Source: Oncomelania hupensis (lineage: Eukaryota > Mollusca > Gastropoda > Littorinimorpha > Pomatiopsidae). From it: 64,000 bases of DNA. Below are positions 44,113 through 54,487 of the stretch, piece after piece. The stretch covers positions 154,531,425-154,595,424 of the forward strand of contig CM072511.1 of the NCBI GenBank assembly GCA_036898135.1, read 5' to 3'. The position numbers and the translations under genes are program-made. The notes under the pieces were generated by a model. The model was not told the DNA's origin, did not search any database, and saw only the letters and a program-made list of their open reading frames with translations. Each line of letters starts with the position of its first letter. The first letter of the stretch is position 1.

Positions 44113-45793
44113 TGTCACAGGGCAGCCCGTGAAGAAAGCCATGTAGTCTGTGTGTGAAGAGTATAGGGGCGGGGGTTGGTACTGCGTGTTGCCGTATTCG
44201 TGATTATTGTTGTCTCGGGAGCGTGCAAAGCATGGTAAACAGCATACGCCGGTTAGGCCAGGTTAGGAATTTGCTCACTATCGTCAGAACGTGTTTGTCA
44301 GCAGTACAGTGTAGACGATGTTTGTCTAGTGCTCTGTGGTTTTTGCTGTGTTCTGGAATTAGGGTGGGACGGGTATTAACGAATAATAATATCTGGTTCC
44401 GAGAAGGATACTAGTTTAAAGATTGCAAATTTCTGAAGTGATACGCTCAGTTGGAGTGCAGCTGTAGAAAAGCAAGTCTGTGGTAGTGTGGTAGGTAGTA
44501 TCGAGGTATTGTCTACTACGGGAACTACACACTACCGGATTACCCTAATTGGATGTACTTTCGTAGGAGGACAGTGGAGAAGAGCTACGGGGTGCAATTT
44601 CATGCGAACCGTTGGGTGAGTGGATGGTGGTTTTTCCTTACTGTGCCAATAACCAAGGGCCGGCTGTTGGGGTGTTGAATGATAGCTGGTACGTAAGGGT
44701 AAGGAAGGATGAGAAAGGTTGCACTGAGGAGAGGCAGAAGAAAGGAAGAGAGCGTCGGAAGGAGGGAGAATGAGGGAGAAGAAAGGGGGTGGAGTGTGAT
44801 GAAGCTAGGATGGAAGTGGTTGCTGTTGTTGTCGTTAGGGATGCTTGATATGAATAATGTGTTGATGGTTATTTGTATTCATTTGCAGCATCGTTCATTC
44901 CAGGCATTCATGATTTCATTGAATTGTATAATATGTATTTGATTCAAGTGACTATAACAGTGGAAAGCGAGAGAGAGTCAAGGACAGGGGAAATAGACTG
45001 CAGTTGGACCCCTCAAGTGGCAGAAGTTTAGTGGAGTAGCTAGTGAGAGTGGGGGGGGGGGGTAAGTGTGATGGAGGGAGGGGGACAGAATCGAGAACAT
45101 GACATTTACGATGCGACAAGCATATTACAGGTTCGTCGAGGATTGTCGTTGAGGATTGAATTCGAGTTCGAAGTTCGCAGCTCAACGTTCGTCAATCCGC
45201 CAGTTCGTCGCTGGAAAACGTAAGGCAGCAACGACGACGACACTTGGTCAAGTGGACCAAACATCATCAACATCGCCATCTGTTATTGTCCACGCGTCCC
45301 CTGTCATCACTCCATCATCATCGTCAGTGGCGACCGCGGGTGGCAACGCTCTTTCGTTTGGCCGTCAACAGAAGGGGGTGGATACTTTGGAGGAGACTTT
45401 ACCAGGGACTGCATTTCGCCAGGTGGGCCCGTTTTGTGTTGTCCCTCTCCTACGCTTAACCCCCCTGTCTGTTTGTGAACACGTGCCTCGGACTTTGGCT
45501 GTGCACGTTCGATTTGAGGACGTTGGTCGATTAGCGACCCCCGATCACCCACGAACCATTGCATCGTTCCATTGACCCATTGATTGTTTCATTACCATTT
45601 CTTCGTTTCATGTGTAAATGTTGTATGTGTATGAGTGTGTGGTATGAATGAATAAATAGCTTGAAAGTTGTATATATAATCGTTGTGTTTTCATCCCTTC
45701 ACGTCTGCGGGAAATCGCCATTCTGTCTGGGTTGTCTGCGTGTGTAAGGTGTTTGTTTGTGGCGTCTGCCCAGGGAGAGTCTTGGCGGTGACA
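44113..45793 (+). repeat. 5' LTR
   Basis: Differs from the 3' LTR at about four to five single bases plus a G-run length change. AATAAA lies near its end (about 45651). It contains a 139-codon open frame (45156-45575), present also in the other LTR; no domain is recognised and both copies share one origin, so conservation says little. Confidence 0.95.
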
Positions 45794-45795
45794 TA

Positions 45796-45811
45796 TGGTG
45801 GAGATGCAGGG
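45796..45811 (+). promoter_or_regulatory. Candidate primer-binding site
   Basis: TGGTGGAGATGCAGGG starts two bases after the 5' LTR. TGG is the expected complement of a tRNA CCA end. The tRNA species is not assigned. Confidence 0.55.
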
Positions 45812-46174
45812 TATGTGTGAGTGTGCCCAGACGTGAAGTTGTCTTGTGATTGTCTTGTGGTGTCCGTGTGTGTGAGGCGTGATTCGGTGAGAGTGTGCAT
45901 CCCAGCGGGTGGTTGGAGGGAGTAAGGTCGCTGTTTAGCGGAGGCTCACAGCCGGCCTGGGTTCGACCACACGTGAGGGGAGGCTGCCGTTGCACTCTCC
46001 ATCCGGTTCGCTACCTCGCGGGCCAGTTTCCACTGTTTGAGTGGGAGGAGGTGGGTGATAGGTAAGGAAGATAGCTTAGTTAGGTGGGTTAGTATCTTAG
46101 GCTAGGCTAGGTAAGGTTAGGTTTTTGACTTCTTGTTGTTGTTTTTAGTGTTGTTGTTGCTTTCCTTAAGCAGG

Positions 46175-46711
46175 ATGGCATCGCACGAGGAGGCTGAAGG
46201 AGTGTCACCGATCGCGGCTCGTACGCGTTCTCGCGTGGGCGTCACGATGGACGAGCGGGCGACGACGTCGGCAGCGGATGCAGGAGTCACCGATCTACCT
46301 TCTGCGATCGAGCAACGGAGATCGCCGGTCAGGTCATCGCATCGTGGGTCAGCAGACGACGAGTCGACGACGTTTGAAGCCAGAGACACAGTGAGTGACC
46401 CTTTTGTGACGGGATTTGGTGTGACTGGCGGGATGTCGACAGGCGCCGACTTCTACGGAGACCAGGATCGACTGAGCGATGCAACGAGACTGAAGAGGTT
46501 TGAGACCAATCCTTACCGTTCTATCTACAAGGTCGAGGCGGCACCGACGCCGAAGACAGGACCGTTCGCGGACGAGACGCCGATGGAGAGGATCTTGAGG
46601 CTCGCCAAGCGCGAAGGACTGAAGGGTCAAGCAGCGTTAGACTACGCGATAGACCAAGCAGCTAGGGGGAAGACGCAGACCGGAGAGAGAGAGAGAGGGA
46701 GAGAGAGATAG
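46175..46711 (+). CDS. Gag N-terminal part of the LTR element
   Basis: The ATG at 46175 (MASHEEAEG) is preferred over codons in the T-rich leader upstream. The product of about 178 residues is acidic and serine/threonine-rich, with an arginine and glutamate tail encoded by a (GA)n tract. It has no recognisable enzymatic motif and would be the matrix-like region of Gag. It ends at TAG 46709-46711; a second in-frame stop (46715-46717) follows. The next frame, which starts 16 bp after this one ends, is in the same register. One protein may therefore have been split by change in the GA tract, or the two may be separate products. Confidence 0.65.
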   Translation: MASHEEAEGVSPIAARTRSRVGVTMDERATTSAADAGVTDLPSAIEQRRSPVRSSHRGSADDESTTFEARDTVSDPFVTGFGVTGGMSTGADFYGDQDRLSDATRLKRFETNPYRSIYKVEAAPTPKTGPFADETPMERILRLAKREGLKGQAALDYAIDQAARGKTQTGERERGRER

Positions 46712-46726
46712 CGCTGAGAGAGAGAG

Positions 46727-49700
46727 ATGGAACACGAACTAGCGATGGCGCAGCTGACGTCGCAAGGCGCCGGGAACCGCAGGGACCGTCAACCCGAGTT
46801 CGAGACGGTCAAGCTCAGGTTACCGTTCTTCGAGGATAAGGACGACCTAGAAACCTACTTGTGTCAGTTCGAGCGGTTCGCCAAGGCTCAAGACTGGAAG
46901 AAGGACACGTGGGCTATTCGCTTGGGGACCTTGTTGAAGGGGAAGGCGAGGGAAGTTTACGTTGGCTTGAACGAGGACGACTCTGCCGACTATGAGATCC
47001 TGAAGGCAGCGTTGTTGGTGCGTTTCAACCTGACGGCCGAGACATATCGGAAGAAGTTTCGCCAGCTACGAAGGGAGCCACCGGAGACTTTCAAACAGTA
47101 TCTGCGGAAGTCAGAGTTGTTCCTGGAGCGCTGGATGGGACTAGCGAACAAGAAGGCCACGTATGCGGACTTACTGGACTTAGTGCTGATGGAGCAGATG
47201 GTCAACGGTTTGACACCAGAACTGGTCACGTTCGTGCGCGAGCGCAACCCAGCAACGGTGGAGGAGGCCGCGACGTTAGCGCAGCAGTACGTCGACGCCA
47301 GGGCGGGAACCAACCTACGTTTTCCACCACGTCAACCCTTTACACCCAGGGATAAGAGCGAGGGTCGCAAGCCAGCGGGACCACGACCCAACTCGCCTGA
47401 CAAGCGGGAATGTTACAGCTGCGGGCAGAAAGGGCATCTGAAGCGGAATTGCCCGAAACGCGGCGAGAGGGCTGGAGCAGCGTTGCGCGTCTTGGAGGAG
47501 GAGAAGGAGGCAGGCACGAAGAGAGACTCGCGTTTCCAGAGCCAAGTGATAGTGGAAGGGGTTCCGCTGACGGCCATGAGGGACACGGGAGCCGATCTGA
47601 TATGCTTGCGGGAAGGAGAGGTTGCCAACCTCAAGTGCACCGGACGCACGCGGCGCGTCGGATTCGCCATTAGACGGTTGTCCAGGTCACTGCCGACGGC
47701 GTGGGTGCAGTTGGAATCACCGTTCTACACCGGGAGAGTGGAGGTAGTGGTGGTACCAGACTTAACCTACCCAGTGGTGATCGGCAACTGGGCGAGGACG
47801 GAGCAGCAACGCGATACAGCACTGCCAGTGTTCGTCGAGGGGGACGTTGAGTGTTGCGCTGTGCAGACGCGAGCGCAGGCAGCCAAGGAGCAGGTCGCTG
47901 CAGAACCATTGGTGGTCGGACCGAGCAAGAGCGTCGTCGCGACGCCGAAGGAGATTCGTCAACTGCAGTTGGAAGACGGCGAGCTTGCGAAAGTACGACA
48001 GCTAGCAGACCGGAAGGCAGGAAAGGAGAAGCGAGGCAAAGGGCAAGTGGCATTTGTCTGGAAGCGGGGCCTGTTGTACCGGGAGTATACAGGACAGGAC
48101 AAAGTGGATCACAGCCAGTTGGTGGTGCCAGCCAAGCTTCGATCGGAGGTACTGCGCATGGGACACGACACACCCATGGCTGGACATCTAGGAGCCAAGC
48201 GGACTCAAGATCGAGTGTGGGCCGAGCACTACTGGCCAGGGATGTGCCGTGATGTGAGAAAGTACTGTGCTTCATGCGACGTGTGCCAGCGAACGACGCC
48301 AAAGGGGAGAGCCAGGAAGGTACCAGTGCAGAGAGTCGGCAAGAACAGGAAACCGTACCACACGATCATGCTGAAACGCTACGTAGAACGTAGAGCGGAA
48401 CCAGAGGCGACGGTGGCAGTGGTGTTGGACCAGGCAGGAACGGAGGGGGCATCAGGCATCAGCTACCAGGGCACCGTACCACTGACACCGCTACGAGCGA
48501 GCGAAGGGCGTGTAGACGTACAGATAGACACGGAGCTGTCTGCACTATACGAGAGAGCGTTGCCGCTAACCACCCTGGACGAGTGCGAGGTGGTGTTGAC
48601 CGACGACAGCCCTGTGCGCATACGTCAGCATCCGCTACCATTTTCACAGATGGAAGTCGTCAAGGGTGAAGTGGAATCGATGCTGGAGTTGGGGGTTATC
48701 GAACCCTGTACATCGCCGTACAGCGCACCGATCGTGTTGGTGAGGAAGAAGAGTGGAGAGGTACGATTCTGCATCGACTACCGTGGGTTGAACAAGGTGG
48801 TCAAGTTCGATGCCGAACCACTACCGGACATCGAGTACTTGTTCGCCAAGCTAGGGAAGGCCAAGTACCTAAGCAAGCTGGACCTCACAAAAGGGTATTG
48901 GCAGATACCTGTCAAGCAGGAAGACCGAGACAAGACGGCGTTTACGACACCGCAGGGCCAGTTCAGATGGACCACGATGCCGTTCGGTCTGAAGACTGCA
49001 GGGGCGACTTTCTCACGCATGATGCGGAAACTGCTACGACCACTGCACCGAGCTGACGTCGACAATTTCATGGACGACGTCATGATCGCGACCGAGACGT
49101 GGGAGCAGCATCTGCAAGCGTTGAGAGCCGTGTTTCAGAGGCTGCAGGAAGTGCATCTCGCCGCTAGACCCAGCAAGTGTTTCCTGGGATACAAGGAACT
49201 GAGCTACCTGGGCCATCAAGTGGGAGATGGAGCGATGAAGCCGGAACGAGACAAGTTGGATAAGGTGCGCCGAACGTGTCCACCGACAACCAAGAAGCAA
49301 GTCCGAGCGTTCTTGGGGTTGTGCGGATACTACAGACGATTCGTGCCACATTTCGCCGAGAGAGCACTGCCGCTGACCAACTTGACGAAAGGAGGGAAGA
49401 AGGGGGAGGTCGACTGGACGGATGACTGCCAGAAAGCTTTCGATGACTTGAAGAGAGCGCTGACCAGTGAGCCAGTGGTCAAGTTACCGAACCTGGACAA
49501 GGAGTTCATCCTGAGGACCGACGCATCCGAGCAAGGGCTAGGAGCTGCTCTGATGCAAGAAACCGGTGAGGGTGTGCAACCGGTAGGGTTTGCCAGCAAG
49601 AAGCTGCTGCCGGCAGAGCGAAACTACTCCACCATTGAGAAGGAGTGTTTGGCAGTTGTGTGGGCAGTACAACGTTTCGAACCATACCTGTTTGGACGGC

Positions 49701-49888
49701 ACTTTTGGCTGGAGACAGACCATCGACCGCTGCAGTACCTGCAGAGAACGCACCTCAACAGTGCCAGACTCACTCGGTGGGCTATGCAGTTGCAGGCGTA
49801 CGTCTTCACAGTGCGACCAATTCAGGGAGAGACAACATTGAAGCGGATTTCCTCAGCAGATCTGACCCTGTGGAAGTTTAAGTTTTGA
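46727..49888 (+). CDS. Gag-Pol polyprotein: capsid, zinc knuckle, protease, partial integrase, RT, RNase H
   Basis: 1053 codons. Capsid-like region about residues 25-190. CCHC knuckle 229-242. Aspartic protease with DTGAD at 286-290. Integrase zinc-binding HHCC (His480, His487, Cys517, Cys520). The frame then jumps at about residue 536 (DNA near 48330) straight to an integrase C-terminal phrase (YHTIMLKRYVER). The roughly 250-residue DDE catalytic core expected between them is absent, with the frame kept. RT spans about 640-815 with box FMDD at 781-784. RNase H carries Asp932, Glu971 and Asp998. In the last 20 codons the canonical RNase H ending is found in another frame near 49825, so a small frameshift changes the tail. 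Strand transfer by its own integrase is impossible; this copy must have been inserted in trans or lost the core afterwards. Confidence 0.93.
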   Translation: MEHELAMAQLTSQGAGNRRDRQPEFETVKLRLPFFEDKDDLETYLCQFERFAKAQDWKKDTWAIRLGTLLKGKAREVYVGLNEDDSADYEILKAALLVRFNLTAETYRKKFRQLRREPPETFKQYLRKSELFLERWMGLANKKATYADLLDLVLMEQMVNGLTPELVTFVRERNPATVEEAATLAQQYVDARAGTNLRFPPRQPFTPRDKSEGRKPAGPRPNSPDKRECYSCGQKGHLKRNCPKRGERAGAALRVLEEEKEAGTKRDSRFQSQVIVEGVPLTAMRDTGADLICLREGEVANLKCTGRTRRVGFAIRRLSRSLPTAWVQLESPFYTGRVEVVVVPDLTYPVVIGNWARTEQQRDTALPVFVEGDVECCAVQTRAQAAKEQVAAEPLVVGPSKSVVATPKEIRQLQLEDGELAKVRQLADRKAGKEKRGKGQVAFVWKRGLLYREYTGQDKVDHSQLVVPAKLRSEVLRMGHDTPMAGHLGAKRTQDRVWAEHYWPGMCRDVRKYCASCDVCQRTTPKGRARKVPVQRVGKNRKPYHTIMLKRYVERRAEPEATVAVVLDQAGTEGASGISYQGTVPLTPLRASEGRVDVQIDTELSALYERALPLTTLDECEVVLTDDSPVRIRQHPLPFSQMEVVKGEVESMLELGVIEPCTSPYSAPIVLVRKKSGEVRFCIDYRGLNKVVKFDAEPLPDIEYLFAKLGKAKYLSKLDLTKGYWQIPVKQEDRDKTAFTTPQGQFRWTTMPFGLKTAGATFSRMMRKLLRPLHRADVDNFMDDVMIATETWEQHLQALRAVFQRLQEVHLAARPSKCFLGYKELSYLGHQVGDGAMKPERDKLDKVRRTCPPTTKKQVRAFLGLCGYYRRFVPHFAERALPLTNLTKGGKKGEVDWTDDCQKAFDDLKRALTSEPVVKLPNLDKEFILRTDASEQGLGAALMQETGEGVQPVGFASKKLLPAERNYSTIEKECLAVVWAVQRFEPYLFGRHFWLETDHRPLQYLQRTHLNSARLTRWAMQLQAYVFTVRPIQGETTLKRISSADLTLWKFKF

Positions 49889-49908
49889 ACTCTCCGTAGG
49901 TTCGTCTT

Positions 49909-49918
49909 GGGAGGGGGG
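49909..49918 (+). promoter_or_regulatory. Polypurine tract
   Basis: GGGAGGGGGG two bases before the 3' LTR, the expected site of plus-strand priming. Confidence 0.8.
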
Positions 49919-49920
49919 TG

Positions 49921-51599
49921 TGTCACAGGGCAGCCCGTGAAGAAAGCCATGTAGTCTGTGTGTGAAGAGTATAGGGGCGGGGGTTGGTACTGCGTGTTGC
50001 CGTATTCGTGATTATTGTTGTCTCGGGAGCGTGCAAAGCATGGTAAACAGCATACGCCGGTTAGGCCAGGTTAGGAATTTGCTCACTATCATCAGAACGT
50101 GTTTGTCAGCAGTACAGTGTAGACGATGTTTGTCTAGTGCTCTGTGGTTTTTGCTGTGTTCTGGAATTAGGGTGGGACGGGTATTAACGAATAATAATAT
50201 CTGGTTCCGAGAAGGATACTAGTTTAAAGATTGCAAATTTCTGAAGTGATACGCTCAGTTGGAGTGCAGCTGTAGAAAAGCAAGTCTGTGGTAGTGTGGT
50301 AGGTAGTATCGAGGTATTGTCTACTACGGGAACTACACACTACCGGATTACCCTAATTGGATGTACTTTCGTAGGAGGACAGTGGAGAAGGGCTACGGGG
50401 TGCAATTTCATGCGAACCGTTGGGTGAGTGGATGGTGGTTTTTCCTTACTGTGCCAATAACCAAGGGCCGGCTGTTGGGGTGTTGAATGATAGCTGGTAC
50501 GTAAGGGTAAGGAAGGATGAGAAAGGTTGCACTGAGGAGAGGCAGAAGAAAGGAAGAGAGCGTCGGAAGGAGGGAGAATGAGGGAGAAGAAAGGGGGTGG
50601 AGTGTGATGAAGCTAGGATGGAAGTGGTTGCTGTTGTTGTCGTTAGGGATGCTTGATATGAATAATGTGTTGATGGTTATTTGTATTCATTTGCAGCATC
50701 GTTCATTCCAGGCATTCATGATTTCATTGAATTGTATAATATGTATTTGATTCAAGTGACGATAACAGTGGAAAGCGAGAGAGAGTCAAGGACAGGGGAA
50801 ATAGACTGCAGTTGGACCCCTCAAGTGGCAGAAGTTTAGTGGAGTAGCTAGTGAGAGTGGGGGGGGGGTAAGTGTGATGGAGGGAGGGGGACAGAATCGA
50901 GAACATGACATTTACGATGCGACAAGCATGTTACAGGTTCGTCGAGGATTGTCGTTGAGGATTGAATTCGAGTTCGAAGTTCGCAGCTCAACGTTCGTCA
51001 ATCCGCCAGTTCGTCGCTGGAAAACGTAAGGCAGCAACGACGACGACACTTGGTCAAGTGGACCAAACATCATCAACATCGCCATCTGTTATTGTCCACG
51101 CGTCCCCTGTCATCACTCCATCATCATCGTCAGTGGCGACCGCGGGTGGCAACGCTCTTTCGTTTGGCCGTCAACAGAAGGGGGTGGATACTTTGGAGGA
51201 GACTTTACCAGGGACTGCATTTCGCCAGGTGGGCCCGTTTTGTGTTGTCCCTCTCCTACGCTTAACCCCCCTGTCTGTTTGTGAACACGTGCCTCGGACT
51301 TTGGCTGTGCACGTTCGATTTGAGGACGTTGGTCGATTAGCGACCCCCGATCACCCACGAACCATTGCATCGTTCCATTGACCCATTGATTGTTTCATTA
51401 CCATTTCTTCGTTTCATGTGTAAATGTTGTATGTGTATGAGTGTGTGGTATGAATGAATAAATAGCTTGAAAGTTGTATATATAATCGTTGTGTTTTCAT
51501 CCCTTCACGTCTGCGGGAAATCGCCATTCTGTCTGGGTTGTCTGCGTGTGTAAGGTGTTTGTTTGTGGCGTCTGCCCAGGGAGAGTCTTGGCGGTGACA
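49921..51599 (+). repeat. 3' LTR
   Basis: Starts TGTCACAGGG and ends GGCGGTGACA. Differences from the 5' LTR include CTATCATC against CTATCGTC, GAAGGGC against GAAGAGC, GACGATA against GACTATA and CATGTTA against CATATTA. Confidence 0.95.
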
Positions 51600-51604
51600 G
51601 GGGT

Positions 51605-51790
51605 GGTAGGCGGCCTGGTAGCTCAGTTGATAGGAAGCTTGTTTCCTATGCGGAAGGTCACGGGTTCGAACCTCGCGTGGGACAAACTTACGTGGCTTAG
51701 GTACGAGACTTTTCAGGACACCGAGGATTGTCTCCGGGTACTCCGGATTCCTCCCTCCTTTAAATAATATGTTGATTTATTCAATCTAAA
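51605..51790 (+). mobile_element. tRNA-derived SINE, plus strand
   Basis: The tRNA-like head GGCCTGGTAGCTCAGTTGAT has an A box (TAGCTCAGTTGATAGG) and a B box (GGTTCGAACCT). The body has CTCCGGGTACTCCGGATTCC and then an AT-rich end matching the minus-strand copies at 31 and 57.5 kb. It lies 5 bp from the 3' LTR duplication. A cellular tRNA is unlikely since the stem does not close. Confidence 0.82.
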
Positions 51791-51904
51791 ATGTGAACAA
51801 ATAAAACTTGAGTTCTAGACCCCACTTCTGTAATAGCAATCACTTCAGCTCGCCGCGCTTTGAGTTCCATTGAAGAAAAAGCGCGTGATATTATTACATT
51901 ATTA

Positions 51905-52718
51905 CAGTAAAACCTCCGTTTTGAGACCCTCTCTTAAACTAATTCCTCCAACATACGACCGGAAAAAAAATGCACCGATGCTTTGTACTATATAAACGAC
52001 CTCTCTTAAACGACTACCTCTAAAACGCGACTTGCGACCTTCAAATAATTAAATTTTACGACCTAGCATCTGAAAAATTCAGATTCCAAAGCAATACTAT
52101 GTTTGTGCGCTTGAAGAAAACAGTTTCGTTTACAACTTTTAACAGCAGACGATGCATTAAAACAGCTTGAAATACTCTAAGGAGCTGACCCGATTTGCCC
52201 TGAGCAGGGGCCTGTCAGATCTTGCCGACACCGTGTTCAAAGTGACATATTAAGAGAACATGCACGGGTGGGAGGATCATGCAAACAAACAGAAATAACC
52301 GCTTTCTTTTAAAAAAAAAAAAAACATAAAAAAAACTATTCAATGATTGAATAAAAATAATTACAACAATATTAATGGGGTTATCTTATAAATAGTTATA
52401 ACTCCAAACATGCACTCAGCACTTACATACACTTATAAACAACTATCATACTAACATTGATATTTTATTTTGTAAATAATGAGGAACAGGAAGATATTGA
52501 GTGTATTGGTTGTGAGACAGAGTTTAATCTATATTTCTGAAAGATGGTAGATGTTCCCTATACTTAATGGTATGTGTACTTTTTGTACATGTATTTATTT
52601 TACTTAATTAATTTTCTAAATGTCTTTTTCGAAAATGTCCTACCTCCTTTTTAAGACCCGTCCAAATTAAGACCTCGTTTTAATGGCAGTTTAAAAGTCG
52701 TAAAACGGAGGTTTTACT

Positions 52719-52719
<1 letters not shown>
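51905..52719. mobile_element. Pogo/Tigger-like non-autonomous DNA transposon
   Basis: Perfect terminal inverted repeat CAGTAAAACCTCCGTTTT, with TA on both sides (51903-51904 and 52720-52721) as in Tc1/mariner and pogo elements. 815 bp. Subterminal repeats of ACGACCTCTCTTAAACGAC type follow. No transposase frame remains. Confidence 0.88.
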
Positions 52720-52721
<2 letters not shown>

Positions 52722-52789
<68 letters not shown>

Positions 52790-52790
52790 T

Positions 52791-52875
<85 letters not shown>
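52722..52875. repeat. (ATT)n joined to (AGT)n
   Basis: About 22 ATT units followed by about 28 AGT units, directly at the end of the pogo-like element. Confidence 0.96.
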
Positions 52876-52876
<1 letters not shown>

Positions 52877-53588
52877 TAACGGGAACTAGCAGGCAAGGTG
52901 TTCCTATGATAGCCATAGCTGTGTAGAGTCTAATAAATCAGTTTTAGTGTTCGAATATTGGAGCCAAATTGAACGAGTGCTAATCATAATGCCTTTAGCT
53001 AATGTCATAATGATGAGCTTGAAAAATCCACATTAGATCTACACTGAAAAAGCTAGGAAAACGTTACTGCTGATGAAGACAAGCGGTGCTGATGGCGCTT
53101 CTTGGGCCCTTTTCAACGCGAGATGTTATCGCGATAAGTGACGAGAGCACCGCCACGCGAGCAAATTGGGCAGATAAAGGTAAACAACTCTCGTCGTACC
53201 GCCCACCACGAAAACGAGGCTCACTCAGGCGCGCAAGTTGAAAGCGAGGTTCATTCAGGCGCATGCGCCGTGGGCGGCATCTCGGATCGTCCATTTGCAG
53301 GAAAGTAGACGAATGAGGCTTGATAATTTATTCATCTACTTACACTAAATGAGCGTAAACTATTTTCTGCTTGCCTGTCGTCGCTTCTCACCTTGCACTG
53401 CTGTAGATCACGCTGTGGACTCTTCCGAGTTTTGCCGCCCCGAGCAGTAACACTGATTGTCAATTAAGATCCCCGATCAGCATCTCGTCTCCACACATAG
53501 AAGCAGGATCTAGAACCGGAAACCCCGTTATAGCTTTCCTAATGCTGGTTTAGCTTCCGTTTCTATTGCTGGTTTAGTTTTCGACTTT
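52876..53588. other. No recognised gene; short diverged direct repeat
   Basis: At 53212-53265 the phrase CGAGG(C/T)TCA(C/T)TCAGGCGC occurs twice, the second followed by the palindrome GCGCATGCGC (NRF1-like core). No exon recognised. Confidence 0.5.
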
Positions 53589-53619
<31 letters not shown>

Positions 53620-53716
53620 CGGGTGTGTGTGTGTGTGTGTGGGTGGGTGGGTGGGTGGGTGAGTGTGTGGGTTTGTGTGTGTGTATGCGTGTGTCTGAGT
53701 GCGTGCGTGTGTATGT
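53589..53716. repeat. (GT)n tract with GGGT variants
   Basis: About 125 bp, interrupted. Confidence 0.94.
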
Positions 53717-53810
53717 TTTAAGCAGATAAGAAAAAAAGGATTTGAGTAAACACTAGATCCAACATTCACATTTAAAATTCATGTGTCGTCAGTGAATGAA
53801 AGTGTTGTTA

Positions 53811-53881
53811 ATACAATACAATACAATACAATACAATACAATACAATACAATACAATACAATACAATACAATACAATACAA
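53811..53881. repeat. (ATACA)n pentanucleotide array
   Basis: About 14 perfect 5-bp units. Pentamer tails of this kind are left by LINEs in this genome, but no LINE body adjoins it. Confidence 0.96.
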
Positions 53882-54423
53882 CTTTGGTCTCCGATAAAAC
53901 CTATGATTTTGCCTTTTCTTTCCCTCAGTGTAAGTCAACTTTGCTTAGAGTGTAACTCCTCTGATAAACCTTCCAAAAACCGACCAAATAGGCTGACATA
54001 GTAATGGACATTTCACAGTGAATGAAGACAAGTGAAAGTGTTTACTTTCAAATCCCATCTTCTTCGATTCATCATACGCAAGCAATCACTCCCAAGATGA
54101 ACAAAGCGATAACACCAGACAATTGTCTGCTCAAAGGACAATGATCATGCTAAATTATCTCTCCCTCCCCCCCCCCCCCCCCACCCCTCCCTCTTCCCTT
54201 AAGTGGTCTCGTTTGAACCAAATCAGGCTAAATTTACCCGGCATTCCAATCCATCCAACGATTTTAGTTGTATAGCGCACACATTCATGCTAAATAGACG
54301 CTTAGACCATTTTAAAGAAAACTCAGAGGAACTTGACTGTCAATCTAGACCAAGTCACCAACAGCGTTTCACCCAGCGGAAAGAGATCCTTCGAGCTGAC
54401 GGTCGTCGCGGTTTTCATTTTGT

Positions 54424-54487
<64 letters not shown>

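Larger units (their letters stand above)
44113..51599 (+). mobile_element. Gypsy-class LTR retrotransposon, integrase-before-RT order, integrase core missing
   Basis: 7487 bp. LTRs of 1681 and 1679 bp start TGTCAC and end GTGACA. GGGGT flanks both sides (44108-44112 and 51600-51604) as a 5-bp target duplication. The interior has a primer-binding candidate, gag, a fused gag-pol frame and a purine tract before the 3' LTR. Domain order is capsid, zinc knuckle, protease, integrase zinc finger, integrase C-terminal end, reverse transcriptase, RNase H. That order matches Gmr1-like Gypsy elements rather than ordinary Gypsy. No envelope-like frame is present. Confidence 0.95.

Noticed and set aside
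45156..45575. LTR-encoded accessory protein of 139 residues
   Set aside because: No recognisable domain, and the two LTR copies are identical by origin, so there is no evidence of selection.
51608..51680. Functional tRNA gene
   Set aside because: A and B boxes are present, but the acceptor stem does not pair and a SINE body follows; the same holds near 31140-31208, 55455-55532 and 55738-55812.
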